A stretch of 64,000 nucleotides of DNA from Gonapodya sp. JEL0774 (Eukaryota; Monoblepharomycota; Monoblepharidomycetes; Monoblepharidales; Gonapodyaceae). The stretch covers positions 16,803 to 80,802 of the forward strand of contig JADIIX010000099.1 in assembly GCA_027604505.1 (NCBI GenBank), in the 5' to 3' direction. A program made the translations under genes and the position numbers. The notes under the pieces were generated by a model. The model had not been told where the DNA came from and did no database searches. It saw only the letters and a program-made list of their open reading frames with translations. Shown here piece by piece: positions 24,014-36,316 of this stretch; positions within the stretch are counted from its first letter, which is position 1, and each line of letters starts with the position of its first letter.

Positions 24014-25576
24014 TTACTCGGGAGACGTAACTTTCTTGGGCCTCTTTGAAACATCCTCAACCACTAGTTCTCCCCTTTCCCGACGAGCCTTGATCTGGTC
24101 AAGAATAATCTTTCCCCCACCTGTTTCAATCTTTTCAACGATCTGATCGGCCAGCTTCTTTGCAGACTTAACATCCCTTGTAAATGCCTCATCTGGGTAT
24201 CCTTCAACCGCCTCGGAAACGTCTGCGAGAACAGCTTCGCCCTCCGCCCTAACTTCCTCCACCCCATCAAGGGTCCACACGGCTGCAATAACTCGTAGAA
24301 CCCTCCCACCATCAGCGCCGGCAATAATGTTGGTCCTCACTCCTAGGGGTACGCTGCACCCTCCTTCTAACCGCCTCATGATCTGACGCTCGCACTCAAC
24401 ACGGACGCGAGTGGGACGATGTTCTAGAGAGCTTATAATCGAGACAGTGCGGGCATCGCGATTTGGGTCACGATCATTTGTTTCAGCCGCTAATCCGTCA
24501 AGTTCGACGGATGAATCACCAGAAGCAGCCAGGATACCCGATAGCGTGGTGCCACCGGCAGGATCACGGCACTCAACGGCCAGAGCACCTTGACCGACAG
24601 CGTAAAGCGACTCTGTGTCCTCTAGAGTGTAGGAGATGACGCTTTGGAGGTCCAGTCGGAGGAGCCCGGAGCGGGCAAGGAGAAGAGCAGAGAAGGCAGG
24701 GAAGGCAGGGTCGGACGATGGTGTGTTAAGCTTAGAGAGACGGGTGAGAACGTTGCCGCGCTAGTAGACAGGCAGAAGGGTTTATTCAGGTGGAAGGAAT
24801 TGGGGATTAAATCTCAATTAGAGTGTGATTCGGTGATTCCCCAAAAAGAGAATCCTAATAACAGCGATTAAGCTACCGACTCGCTATCCGGTCGCAAGAG
24901 AGTATGGAGGAGTATGGAAGGGCTCGCGAGGATCTTCGAGTCCGATTGCAGCGTCCCACTCTCCGCTGTCAGAAGTTCTCCTTCGGCAGTGGTCCTTTCA
25001 ACTCACCACATCCCTGAACACGAGATTCGGAAATTTGCGTTTCATTTGAGCGCATCTTCGGACACTGCTGGTGCCAATAACTGCGCCGTCCGGGAGGTCT
25101 TCGAGTCGTGTGATGTGAGGAGAGTCCCGCTTAATAGCGTCACTAAGCACTACACAGTCTCTGGGGTCTTCCCTCTCCAACACTGCAGCCAGTAACATTC
25201 CCTTGGGTAACGTCGTAGGAACGTCTTTCAAGGAATGTACAACGAGATCTGCTGTGCCCGCATGAAGAGCCAGTTCAAGCTCCTTTGTGAACAGCGCTTT
25301 AGCGCCGATTTTTGAAAGAGCAACATCAAGTACTTTATCTCCAGTCGTTGCCATGGACCGGACATCGAAGGAATATTGGGGGAATCGGTTGAGGAGTTGG
25401 TTGATCACGAGATCCGTCTGCACAAGAGCCAACTTGGAGTTACGGGATCCAACATGGAATGCTGTATCGGAGTCTTTTAAAGGCATTGGTTGGTTTGTCC
25501 CATTGCCGTCGATTCCATTGATTCCAACGATTGCAGAAGAAGACGGCTCTCTGCTTCCGGTTACGGACGTTGCCAT
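24014..25576 (-). CDS. HEM3: Hydroxymethylbilane synthase (porphobilinogen deaminase)
   Basis: The enzyme polymerises four porphobilinogen units to hydroxymethylbilane in heme synthesis. Exon 1 (25576-25007) carries the N-terminal part: HVGSRNSKLALVQTDLVINQ, MATTGDKVLD, KALFTKELELALHAGTADLV with HSLKDVPT, and GAVIGTSSVRRCAQMKRKFP. Exon 2 (24760-24014) resumes in phase 0 exactly at RGNVLTRLSKLN and continues through LEDTESLYAVGQGALAVECR to RRLEGGCSVPLG, where the Cys is the dipyrromethane-cofactor attachment residue. The start at 25576 is the ATG before a short Ser-rich leader. About 438 residues, longer than usual, because of an insert before the C-terminal domain and an extended Lys-rich tail. 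The 246-bp intron is the only gap and leaves a complete enzyme. Confidence 0.93.
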
Positions 25577-25766
25577 GGCGAATCGGTCGAAAATTGACAA
25601 GCGTAAGGCGCCAGGCCGGTAAGTTTATGTATACTACAGCGGTCGCGGATCGAAAGCTGCGGGATAGGTTGTTTGAAAAGGCGATTCGCTTGGCTGTTCG
25701 TTTGGCGTTGTATCACCAACAACGGAGGCACACTCGAGATTTCATTCTTCATCTCCCATCAACTAA

Positions 25767-27103
25767 TTACAAAGAGGCAGATCTTTCATCTCGCTCAGCT
25801 TCCCATTCGACGCGAAGCTTCCGCGAGAACAATTCCCACACCAGTCCGAAAGAAGCGGCCGCCATGGCAGGGTCGTAACGACCCTTGGAAAGCTCGTCCC
25901 GAATGAAAGCATGTTGTACCGAATGCAGCTCCAAGAACGTGTTGGGAATCTGTTGCAAATAATTAGGAGGACGCAATGTCAGAACACTAGCACATCTGGA
26001 ACACTACCTTGTGCTTGTGGAGTGCGTTTCGAATGGCCGTTCGTCCTTCGTGCGGGATGTGGTTATCCGAGTGCCCTGTTCATCTGAGCGGTTAGAAAAA
26101 TGTTCCGGAGGCACCTCCAGCTGTATCACCCACCAAATACAAGCAGAAGCTCCGCAGTTTTGATATCAGCCATCCTTGCCAAACTGTCATCATTTTTTCC
26201 CTTCCCGAGAGTCCCAGAGTGTATGTCAGTGGGTTCAATCAGTGCTCCACAACGGACACGATGGTCAAAGCAGGCACGATACGCCAGGTGGCCACCAATG
26301 CAAATGCCTGGTTCAACAGTAAGGTCAGACACGTGCCACAAACAAACAGGCGGTGAGACCTTCTCTGAAACGTGGACGAGCACAAAAGTGGAGCTTCCAA
26401 CCAAACCTCGAAACATGGAGAGAAATCCGTCCCCCATTACCTCCAAGGGGGCTGTTTCCCATCAAAGTCAACTCACCGGATACACCAATTGCTCCAGTAC
26501 ACTGGGGGTGTGCCGCGATGGCATCGATAACGGCTTTGGCATCACCATCATATGATGAAAGGGGCTGCCAGAGGGGAATGACGAGGTGAGCGAAAGTCCG
26601 TTCAAGGAAAACTGAAACAAAAGCAAACCTTTTCAATTTTGAGAGCGTTGCCTTTTTCGGTGCCGGCATCGTCGTATGTGAGAGGTGTGCCTGATAAAAG
26701 TGATGGTCAATGTCATGAAATCAAGGGGGAAAAGCGGGTGCTCACCTGCAGGAATGAACTCGTGGTATATTTCTGGTGCAGCAACCAGATAGCCCTGCCC
26801 GCACACCAGCCTGCAAAAGCGCTTGATGGGTTCGGTGACTTTTGAATGAGGGATGGTGAATGAACGGAGAGGTATGGATGGCATATGCCGCATAACATGA
26901 GCGAGAAAAGACAGCTGAATTGCTACCTTTGCATGTTGCAATTCGAATGAACTCTACAAACCTGCGTAAATTTCGCTGTAAACTACAACACCAGCGAATC
27001 TCCCCTTGCCAGCTTTCCATCCAGGCATAGACGGAGTAAACCAATGAATTCGCATGGAGCCTGATGGCGTGGAGATATCCGTGCTAGATTCGAGGATGAT
27101 CAT
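25767..27103 (-). CDS. Dienelactone hydrolase family protein
   Basis: An alpha/beta hydrolase of the dienelactone hydrolase type. Exons in order encode MIILESSTDISTPSGSMRIH, GRFAGVVVYSEIYA, IKRFCRLVCGQGYLVAAPEI with a YHEF motif, GTPLTYDDAGTEKGNALKIE, SSYDGDAKAVIDAIAAHPQC, then VSG joined to ICIGGHLAYRACFDHRV. The Cys of ICIGGH sits at the nucleophile elbow, as in this family where Cys replaces Ser. The other triad members are probably the Asp after LLLVFG and the His in LHSVQHAFIRDE. About eight small exons; several junctions are approximate, but frame continuity and the order of family blocks are good. Family members act on lactones and other esters; the true substrate is unknown. Confidence 0.8.
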
Positions 27104-27427
27104 TTGGGTTGGTTTGAAAGGGAATAAAATATGAGGGCCGAAAACTTGCACCTAACCGCGTCACACGGCAAGGATGTCCCCCATCTCCTGAGAATACCCT
27201 GAGAATGAAAGAAACTGGGGCACCTTCTCGCGGGAATCTCACGGGTAATCTCGTCATCTGTTTAAAAATTTAAGTCCTCTCCGCCGACATTCATCCGTAA
27301 CAACGAGAGAAGTGAGTTGTAATTGCTCATTTATTTGTACAGTATCACTTTCGTTTTGGAAACTTAATGTACAGCTGTCTGGACCTTGGACACCCTGCCC
27401 TCTTCCCACTAACGTATCCAGTTGCAT
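27104..27427. other. Intergenic between RhGC-II (3' end) and the dienelactone hydrolase-like gene (5' end)
   Basis: No coding signal. It should hold the hydrolase promoter and the RhGC-II 3' untranslated region. Confidence 0.4.
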
Positions 27428-30312
27428 TTACATCCTACCCTCGACCCAGTAGGTCCTCATGACGCCCTTGCCCTTGATGTCCATGACTTCAGGACCACTG
27501 AAGATAAACTTGTTCAAATCCTTAACAGCAAGGTACGTACTCTCGGTGATGTGGATGCGTCCGGCTTTGGAGGTGGACTCCATTCGCGAGGCTGTGTTGA
27601 CTGTGTCGCCGACGATACAATAGTGAGGATTGAGGTCTCCCAGAAGACCAGCAATGACAGGACCTGTAAACAATGAATTTTTGTTTACGAGTTTGTACCA
27701 TTAGGAATTGCAGACAATTGCGTTCCCACCGGTGTTAAGTCCAACCCTGCTCATGATTCTGTCACCCGTCTCCGTCTTAAAGTCCTTGAGCATGTCAAGA
27801 ACATCGATTGCGAAATCAACGGCCATCTCCGCATTGCGTGGGTTCTCTTTCGGGCAGCCAGCTACTCCGAGGAACGCGTCTCCAATAGTTTCGACCTTGT
27901 AGATTCCGTACTTCTTGAGAATAACATCATATTGCTTCCAGAGAGAGTCTAGCATTTGCATAGTGCCTTTAGCCTATGTTTAAGAGGAAATTAGTTGTAG
28001 CATTGACAGGTAGTTGTAACAAGTGTAGCACAAACAAGTCACACTCACATCCATTTTCTGTTGAAGTTGAGCGTAGTTGACGATGTCAGAGAAGAATACG
28101 GTAACTTCCTCGAACTCGCGGGCATCCGTCCCCTCGCCGGCTTTGAGCTGTTTCACAACGCTTCAAGGAGGCACGGAGAACACGAAGGGGTGCGTACAGG
28201 GATCATGAAGATCAATGTTAAACACCGGCTTGAGACACATGACAGCCACTCACTCTTCTGGAATAAGCCGGGTGAGCATTGCGTCGGTCTCGGCGATGGC
28301 GGCGTCGAGCTTGTCCACCATTGCGTTGAGGCTCTCGTTCGCGGCTTCAACGACTTCCATCTTTTCCCTTTGCACGAGCTCCGTAGCGGCATTGAGCAAA
28401 ACTAAAGTCTGTTATGAATTGCGTGAACAGGATTGCGACGGCAACATGACAGATATTAGGGACGGGAATGACGGATAACTGTGGAGAATCTACCGAACTT
28501 ACTGTGAGACCTTTCGCAACCATGTCAGAGCTGACATTTCCAAGCTCGTATGTATCAAAGGAGCACAAGTCCAGGAGATAGACTGGGCGAAAACAGGTGT
28601 CAGCGGATAGTGTGAAGAAGAGAAGGACAGAGTAGTGAGAAAATGGACGATGAAACAGAACAAGTCTCAACTACTCACTGAAGTACCACATTGTGAATGA
28701 CCACCAAGAATAGTTGGTCGCGAACCTTAGAAGGTACAGACTTGATTTGTCCACCTTACATTCGGTCTTCCCATTGATAGCGTCAGTATACACCTCCCAC
28801 AGCCTGGCTGTGCAAGGCATAAACGCGGCTTGCGAAATTAACATCCAAATGTCAGCGTACGGCCGCGCCACCCAAACTGCAATGCCTCCCGTGATGTTCA
28901 TGATGTAAGACAACACCAAGATTGGTGTGGCCTTGTGTTTGGTCTTGGTTACGCTGAATGCAATACTCGCAAGAATAGGGCAGCAACAAGACCACTCGAG
29001 GAACCGAATCGCGTGCATGGCGGTGCCACGATACACGTCAGGAGCAGCGTAGTCCCAGCGATTGACCATGAAGACGTATGCGCCGCAACCCATAGATTGG
29101 CACTAAGTAATACGAAATTTGTAGGAAAGGACCAGGGAAGGAGAGAATGGCATGTTTGAGAAGGTAAGAAGCAGAAAAAAGAATTGCAATTAACGAGGGC
29201 AAGAGGTCGACGTACTGCCAGGACTGCCCAGGCCAAGAACCTCTTGTTCGGATCCTTCATGGTCATAAGATTAAGAAGAGTAAAGAATATGCACAGACTG
29301 TATCCCCACTAAAGTTCAAAGGTTTATGAAAGAGAAGATATTAGTCACATCAGAAGACAATCCACAGAGAACCCCGCGCGCCTTCCACCAGCCACCACCC
29401 GCTTTCAAAGCACTACTTACTATGCAATACGTATCATAAAGGTCTGAGTTGGGGCCTTTCTTGGGGTACGGATTCGTGGGACCATTTTTGTAAGTGTTGT
29501 AACCCATCAAGAGAGCGCCTGTCCACCACACGGTGAGGTTTCCGATCACTATGGCTGGGAATCTTTCTGGGAATGTTGGCCTGTTGTCCAGCACTTTGGC
29601 TTCCAATTTGGTCACAGGCAACTCTGGTCGAAGGAATGCCACGTTCAGCGGCGAAGATTTCAATAGCCCCCCATAGAAAGCCAAAATATTTCTTCGCGTT
29701 ACCTTGGAATGTATTCACCGGGTTCACCTGCGGTGGCAGTGACGGCTTTAAAGCGGGTTTCGGCATCGCTGGCTTTGGCGTGACTGGAGCCTGAGCAGGA
29801 GCGGGCGCAAGAACCGAGGCCGGCATTGACTTTGGAGGGGGACTAGTGACACCGTGGCCATCGTCGTGCGAGTCGTGAGCTGGTGCTGACTTGCTGTGGT
29901 CTTCGTGACTGTGACCGTCGTGTGCAGTATTACCTCCGTGAGAAGGTGCACCGACAATATGAGGGTGCGGCACTGGCTGAGATGTACTTGGCTCTGTAGC
30001 AACTTGATGTTGTTGTGGCTGGAATTCCATAGGTGCCGGACCGCGAGATACAGCACTCTTCATTGCAGGGACCCCAGTGAGGCCAGCCGGATACTGTGCG
30101 GGGGCCCCCCAGGACGAGGTAGAGCCAGAATTGTCATGTTGTGGCAAAGGTGGCAGGGGATGGACGGTGAGTGGCGTGAGTCTGTCGATGACAGCATGAT
30201 GGGTGACGAGATGCCCGCAGTCGCCACAATTGATGGCGGTCTCGATGGTTGCGTACTCCGGGCAATCGCACTCCCAGCAAGCACCGCGAAGAACTTTGTC
30301 GTGATCCTTCAT
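27428..30312 (-). CDS. RhGC-II: rhodopsin-guanylyl cyclase with complete catalytic set
   Basis: A light-gated receptor predicted to make cGMP. It starts at 30312 with MKDHDKVLRGACWECDCPEY, here without the intron that splits this motif in the other three copies, followed by CGDCGHLVTHHAVIDRL and a long His/Pro/Ala-rich linker. TM0 is in FPAIVIGNLTVWWTGALLMG. The opsin has RFLEWSCCCPIL in TM3 (Glu at the bacteriorhodopsin Asp85 position, Cys at Thr90) and SSDMVAKGL in TM7 (Lys codon 28512-28514, Asp four residues before). A coiled coil (ESLNAMVDKLDAAIAETDAM) leads to the cyclase: VTVFFSDIVNY, KVETIGDAFLGVAG, and HYCIVGDTVNTASRME. Both metal Asp, the guanine-contact Glu and Cys, and the transition-state Asn and Arg are all present. 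This is the only one of the four with the full guanylyl cyclase signature. Confidence 0.9.
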
Positions 30313-30878
30313 TTGGATTTGGAGTTATTCAAGATTCTTTTGAGACGATGGATGCTTCGCAGACGAAGATGAAAGTTGATGAAAGGGAGCTGGATAGATC
30401 AGGTGATCGCAGCACGATTAGCTTGATGTTAAGATAGAGACGGTGATGAAGAGAAGGCGCTCTCGCTTACGAGCATCATCGCCGATTCCACTCATCTGGA
30501 ATTTGGGACAGATGCTCGAGTTTGCCATCAACAAAGTGGCAACCGCTCTCGGGAGACATCCCATCAAAGAGGTGGTCATTTGCGCAATCCACTCACCGTT
30601 CGAATCTAATGAAAAGTAGGAAGATGTTGTGGGGGTGAATGATGCAGACCTTCCTTTATGAGCTGGCTGCCTTCTTTCGCCACCAAACCCTGAACCTGAG
30701 CAAATACCTCCGAACTGCTTGACGAGAACTTCCAGGAGAAAAACATTCACGCGCGATCGACATTAAGTTGAGTGAATTCTCTATTTTACATTGACAGGCT
30801 AATAAGATACAATTAAAGGAATCGATTGCCCATTGATCACTTGATATCAACACGCAGTCCACACCACCCTCATAACTT
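30313..30878. other. Intergenic between tandem RhGC-III and RhGC-II
   Basis: A 566-bp spacer between two genes transcribed in the same (minus) direction; it should hold the RhGC-II promoter. A minus frame at 30418-30750 is open but shows no similarity to the neighbours and is taken as chance. Confidence 0.4.
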
Positions 30879-33800
30879 TCAGATTCTATCATCGACAAAA
30901 TAAGCTAAGGTTGTCACTCCTTTGATTTCTATCGGTTCTGGTCCGCTAAATCTGAACTTCCCCAGATCTTTCACCATGCTGTATGTAGTTTCGTTGATGT
31001 GGATACGCCCGGGTTTAGAAGTGGCCTCCATACGTGAGGCGACAGTTGCAGTGTCTCCGACAACAGTGTAGTGTGGGTTCGTCTCTCCAAGGATGCCCGC
31101 AGTCACAGGGCCTGTGAAGATTGATTGCGAGAACAAACGTGTACTCAGTGATGGCCATGTGTCGTGTCAAAACAGCAAATGAGTCCTAACCTGTGTTCAG
31201 ACCGACCCTAATATTGATAGGCTCACCGGCCTCTGTTCTGAAGTCTTTTATCATTGCCATGATGTCGAGGGAAAATTGGACGGCGCGTTCGGCATGGTCC
31301 GGAGTTTCGGTTGGACATCCAGCTACACCAAAAAAGGCGTCCCCAATGGTTTCAATCTTGTAAATGCCCCACTTCCTCGCAATCGCATCATACTGCTGCC
31401 AGAGGCGTTCAAGCATCTTGATCATATCCTTCGGCTGTCACGTTTCGGATTACAGTTGTTGCATGATACGGTGGCACGGGTAGATGACCAAAATGGACAA
31501 TATTAGGGTGGAAGAACAAATTAATGGAAAGAAGGGCTCACTTCGGTCCGACTGGAGAGAACAGTAAAGCTAGCAATGTCTGAGAAGAACACAGTGACAG
31601 CCTCGAATTCGCGGGCACCTGTGTCTTGTCCACTCTTGATTTGCTGTATCACGCTATGTGTCGAAGCCGGAGAGAATTCGATCAGAAACAACGCCAGTTG
31701 TATCGTTACTTCGCTCCCAACCAGTGCTCGCACTGAAAATCAGTCAATCCAATCACGCAATCCCCATGATAAACAGAAATTGACCCTTGTGGTGCGTGAA
31801 GTAAAGTCAACTTACTCTTCTGGGATCAAACGAGCGAGAATGGCGTCCGTCTCTGCAACTTCTGCATCCAACTCCTCCACGAGCGCGTTTAGAGTGTTGT
31901 TAACTTGCTCCACCTTTTCCACAGCGAAAGTCTGAACTTGTTCGATGGACGCGTTGGTGAGAATCAAGGTCTTTGCGACGGAGTAGTATCGAAACAAAGA
32001 CTTATCGACAACTGACGAGCAAAACATCAATGAGGTTTCTATAGTTACCAGTATTACTTTGGCAAAAATATCAGCGCCAATCATGCCAGCTTCAAACTGA
32101 TCATGAGTCAGAATGCCACCGCAATAGACTGTGGGTAAGAACATCATTTGTTGATACATGAAGAGTTGTATTTGGACGAGATTGTGCATTGCTTACTCAA
32201 ATAAGTTGTGGTGAATGTCCACCAAGCGATCATAGTGGTAACGCGAACAATCTTCAGACTCCTTGTTGGAAACCGACATTCGGTTTTCCCATCAATGGCA
32301 TCAGTGTACACTATCCATAGGTTGATGATGATGTACATGAACAGTCCCTGCGATACGACAAGGGAGATGTCGGCCCAAGGTCTGGGGAAAATGGCTCCAA
32401 AGAAACCCGTCAAATCCATGAGAAAGTTCGCGAGGCGAACGTACGACACGTTGCGGCGTGTCTTGGTGATAACAAATATGATTTGAATGAGGAGAGGACA
32501 GCAACACATCCATTCGATGAAGCGAATGGGGTGGTTGAGAGTTCCACGGAATGGATCGACGATTGCAGGGTCGAGCCGGAATATCATGATAATGTACGAC
32601 CCTATCGCCATGCCTAGACACTGTCGTGCAAACCAGGACGTTCACCTCACGTCATCAAAACGGTGTCCAATCGTTATGCTCGAACTTACGAGGAACAGCG
32701 CCAGTGATAGAAATCTCTTTTCGGGAAGCTTAGCTGTCCAATAGCTTATCAGGGCATAAACCATTCCAAAAACACACGCCCACTAAAACGGAACTGTGAG
32801 TCGAGCGCGAGGATTCGGCTAAATCAGCTCCATTTAAGCTTACAATACAAATCCAGTCGTAGGTATCGCAAGTCGGGCCTTTCAGCATGTACTGTCCGGG
32901 GAAGCCGGTCTTCCATCCCATCCAGACGCAAAATGCCGCAGAGATGCACCAATTTGTAACGTAGAAGGCCAAGATAGACGGAAACTGTTCTGGATGCGGT
33001 GGCTTCATTTGGTTGACACTTGCGGATATTGATGTATTCGTTTCGAACACTGCTTTGTTCGGCTTTTGGTGTTTGCTAATTTCATCCGTGTCCTCAAAGT
33101 TTACTTTTGGAGGCTCCATGGTTTTACCTACATAGTCATTTCCATCCGTTTATAAAAAGAAATCATGAGAAGAATCATGCAGAGACGTGGTGCTGAATGA
33201 AGAACTGACGTTGTCTCATCTCAGACCCCTTGTTACTTTCCATGATTGGCACCAATGCAACGTCTGGTAGGCGGGGGATCGCAGTTTTTGTGATCGTTGG
33301 TGGAGATGGTGCGGTTTCTGGAACGATAGGGATTTGGATACTTGGGACAGAAGTCTGCTGGACTTCGAGCTGAGGTTGTGCTACTGTGATATTGGTTGCG
33401 ATGAGCGGCTGAGGTATTGATGCTTTGTTTGGGGCTGGCGCTGGTGGCTGGGGTTCCACAACGATAGATTTATGGAAGGCATTCATTTGCGGTTTGGACA
33501 CTCCAGAACGTATTGGGATTCTCGAAGCCGGCTCTTGAAGCGCAGACGGTCCTCTGCGAAATCGCAGATAATTGAGGGTTGCGGGAATAGAAGGATCGGG
33601 ACCGCATCTGCTTATACTCACGAAGGGAATGACACAGGGGCAGGTTGGCCAGCGACCGCGGTTGAAGTTCTGCTATGACGCTCGGCCAAAGCCAGTGGCG
33701 AAAGACGGCTGATGACAGCATGGTGTGTGAGCAAGTGGCCGCAATCCCCACAGTCCAGAAAATTGGTGACATGCGCAAACTCTGGGCAGTCACACTTGTC

Positions 33801-33911
33801 AGAAGAATATTAAATAGAAGCTCATTGGAATCTAGCAGCTCAGTTGGAATGCCAACTTTGAATGAATACCTTCCAGCAGGCTCCTCGCAGATTGCTATCG
33901 AAATCCTTCAT
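30879..33911 (-). CDS. RhGC-III: rhodopsin-cyclase with Thr in place of the catalytic Asn
   Basis: Starts at 33911 with a 42-nt exon (MKDFDSNLRGACWK), then CDCPEFA...CGDCGHLLTHHAVISRL, a Pro-rich linker and TM0 (QFPSILAFYVTNWCISAAFC). The opsin shows RFIEWMCCCPLL in TM3, NFLMDLTGF in TM4 (Asp at about the Asp115 position, a possible DC-gate partner of the TM3 Cys) and GADIFAKVIL in TM7 with retinal Lys at 32058-32060. The coiled coil is NNTLNALVEELDAEVAETDA. The cyclase has FFSDIASFT and KIETIGDAFFGVAG, so both metal Asp and the guanine-contact Glu are present. However, HYTVVGDTATVASRME replaces the guanine-contact Cys with Thr and the transition-state Asn with Thr; the Arg is kept. About ten exons. 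RhGC-III is closest to RhGC-IV. Confidence 0.9.
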
Positions 33912-34691
33912 TTGAGTTGCTATGAACTGGGGAACGGAATCGGTTGAGAACAGGTCCGGGCGTTGCGCTATTTGCATATAGCAAGCAATCATCCCTTCTG
34001 TGCCGATTGAGCGATCTGTTGCGTCAATGAGTGTGCCTTATCTCCCAGCTCCATGTCGAACACAAACCCAACCACTCATGCATCTAGCACAGGGCTATTA
34101 GATGCTCAATCCCGACATGATTGCGATCGCAGTCGATCAAACCACACCCATCTTGCTAAACCGTCACAGATTGAAGCATGCAGGCCCAGCAATTTTGAAG
34201 AGATACAAATACTATTGATTGCAAAGGAACCAACCTGATTGTACTCCTCTCCTTTACTAGAGCAGTCAATAATGAAACAAAGAGTCGATGAAGCAGATCC
34301 AGGAAGCGGAACCTTGCAAATAATGGGGTTGATCATCAGGTGGCTCGTCTTCGCCGACTCAGGGTGGTACTATCGTGGAAGGTCTCACTCGGAAATCTCC
34401 TTCATATTTTATTATGTGCTATTATAAGGTGACAAGTATTGTTCCAGGGTGACGAGTACTATGAATATTACAAGGTGACTAGTTCAAGGTGAGGAGTCAA
34501 ATATTACAGCCATGCCGCCAGTTTGGAAGTTTCAAGAGATGCACACTCAGGAAAGAAACGCGCCGGATTCAGGAATTACACCACCAAACAAGATCATAAT
34601 ATTCATAGTTCCGGCTCTCAGGTGTCATACATGTACATGAAACTTTATCTTTACGTAACAGAATACAAGCAACACGCGTGTGAGTGACACA
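33912..34691. other. Intergenic between CC1 and RhGC-III, with short direct repeats
   Basis: A 780-bp spacer between two co-directional minus-strand genes, presumed to hold the RhGC-III promoter. It contains four imperfect copies of a 13-bp element of the type AAGGTGACNAGTA, near 34427, 34446, 34471 and 34486. No gene is seen. Confidence 0.45.
34427..34498 (+). repeat. Four imperfect copies of a GGTGA-containing 13-bp element
   Basis: Copies begin near 34427, 34446, 34471 and 34486 and share (A/G)GGTGA followed by (C/G)NAGT. Spacing is irregular (about 19, 25 and 15 bp). They lie just beyond the 3' end of CC1 and upstream of RhGC-III. They may be a cluster of factor-binding sites or a chance simple repeat. 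Confidence 0.4.
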
Positions 34692-36316
34692 TCAATCATT
34701 CTTTTTCTCAGGCTGAGAAAACGGATACCACAAGCTGATGGTCACTAGTCCAACTTCAAATTTGTGGAAGTTAGCATTCATTGAGTCAGAACGGCGATTT
34801 CAATGTCTGACACTTACTAAGTAGCCACAGTGTCGTGTTGTCCAAGAAGCCACTTTCAGTCCAAACAGTTGGCTCAACTTTCTCAGCAACGTGATCGGCA
34901 TTATCCGACAACCACCGGAGTCTGAAACCATCCGTGAATCGAGATCCTGAGGACTTATCAGATGTGCTATGTTTGCTTTGGGTTTCGACCGCTTTGGAAG
35001 ATCTATCAGCTCCGCTTAGCTTCAGTCCACGAGGTAAGTTCGCGTTCGCTTGATCCGGGTGTGGGCGGTTCCAACCCTTGCCGATTGCCGACGACCACAT
35101 CTTGTTCCAGAAACTCTCCCTTTTGGTCTCATCCTCTGTCACATTTTGGATGGTCTCAGAATGTTTAACAGTCGACGGCTCTTGTTTCTTGCTCATGTCG
35201 TCCGATTTAGATTTGAATTTAACAAACGCGTCTTGGAGTTTAGCGAGCCAATCGGATCCCGCGGACTGTTCTGAGACTTTGAAGATCTTTGAGCGTTCAT
35301 TTGGATGAGAGGATGGCACTTCGGTCATCAATGGTTGCTGTGTCGAGGGGACGGACCCTTGAGCATGCTGATAGCGTTGCAACGGTGGAATCTCTTGCCG
35401 AAGCCTATCTGATCTCAGTATAGGCCATGAAGCAGGCTGCGGTGCTTCCATTGACTCCATCGCTGCGTCACGCATGTACTGGTCGTTCACAATGCGAGAT
35501 CCACTCGCGTGATTGCGCATGTAAACGGGTTCCGTCTCAACGTGAGCACTCTGTGGAGACTGCTGTTTAAGATGCCGAAGCTCAGTAGAGAGAAATGAAA
35601 TGTCGGCCGCGAGGCTCCTTATATCGGAGTTCCGCTCTTTGCGATTCGTCTCCACAGATCGCTCGAAATTCAAAGCTTCTTGAACGAAGCCTTCGTAGGC
35701 GGAGCCGACGGCTTTCTTCATTTCTATCGTGAGTTCATCAAACAGTGACTTGGTCGCGATGTTCCTGTCATGGATAAACTTTTCGAATGTGTCCAGTTTG
35801 TGTTCGAAAGCCAGCTGCCGCTCAGTTGATGCTGCAGCGAAGGAGCTCAGACCTTTCTCCAAAGCTTCATAGTTGCTTGTCAGCTTGCTCACACCCTTGA
35901 GATCGGTGAATTGTTGATGGATGGAATCAAATTGTGCACGAAGTTCTTTCGATTCACGTCTCAATGCGGATATCTCAGACACCACGTCGTTGCTAGCCCG
36001 CAAATCACCACTTCCGGGGCTTGATCCGAAGCCTTTCAGCAAGTTTAGCAACAGTAAGACAGCTGCAACGCCGATGACGGCGAGCTTCGACAGTCCTTGG
36101 AGATGGATTCATGGATTAGAGTCAGAAGGTTCCCATGATGATGATGCATTCACAAATACCTCGGGATGAGCTCTCTGAGGCTTGAAATACTCCATACTGA
36201 GCACGTTTGGTTGCGTTCGTCTTGGCGAAATCGTCTCTTGAAGATGAGAGGTGTGACATCTCAGATAAGGAAGACAGCGATCCCCCAATACTTCGAGGAA
36301 CGGGTGGAGCTTCCAT
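34692..36316 (-). CDS. CC1: two-hydrophobic-segment coiled-coil protein
   Basis: I do not recognise this family, but three copies occur here (also 36794-38447 and 42326-44067). Exons 36316-36160, 36095-34818 and 34753-34692 join in frame to about 498 residues. Layout: an N-terminal signature (PRSIGGSLSSLSEMS), a hydrophobic helix (LAVIGVAAVLLLLNLL), about 180 residues of predicted coiled coil (SALRRESKELRAQFDSIHQQ onward), a disordered Ser/Pro/Lys region, and a C-terminal WTESGF.DNTTLWLL joined by the last small exon to IGLVTISLWYPF and a charged tail. The splice inside the last hydrophobic segment falls at the same codon and phase in all three copies. A membrane-anchored tether or scaffold is an inference from shape only. 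Confidence 0.85.

Noticed and set aside
24760-25007. HEM3 truncated after its first exon
   Set aside because: Reading across the first possible acceptor gives nonsense, but an acceptor at 24761 continues exactly at RGNVLTRLSKLN, so the gene is complete with a longer intron.
27428-30312. RhGC-II as a near-infrared NeoR-type rhodopsin
   Set aside because: NeoR has an acidic residue also at the bacteriorhodopsin Thr89 position and Glu in place of the TM7 Asp; RhGC-II has Cys at the former and Asp at the latter.
30418-30750. Separate gene between RhGC-III and RhGC-II
   Set aside because: An open frame of modest length with no motif, lying in the expected promoter of RhGC-II.
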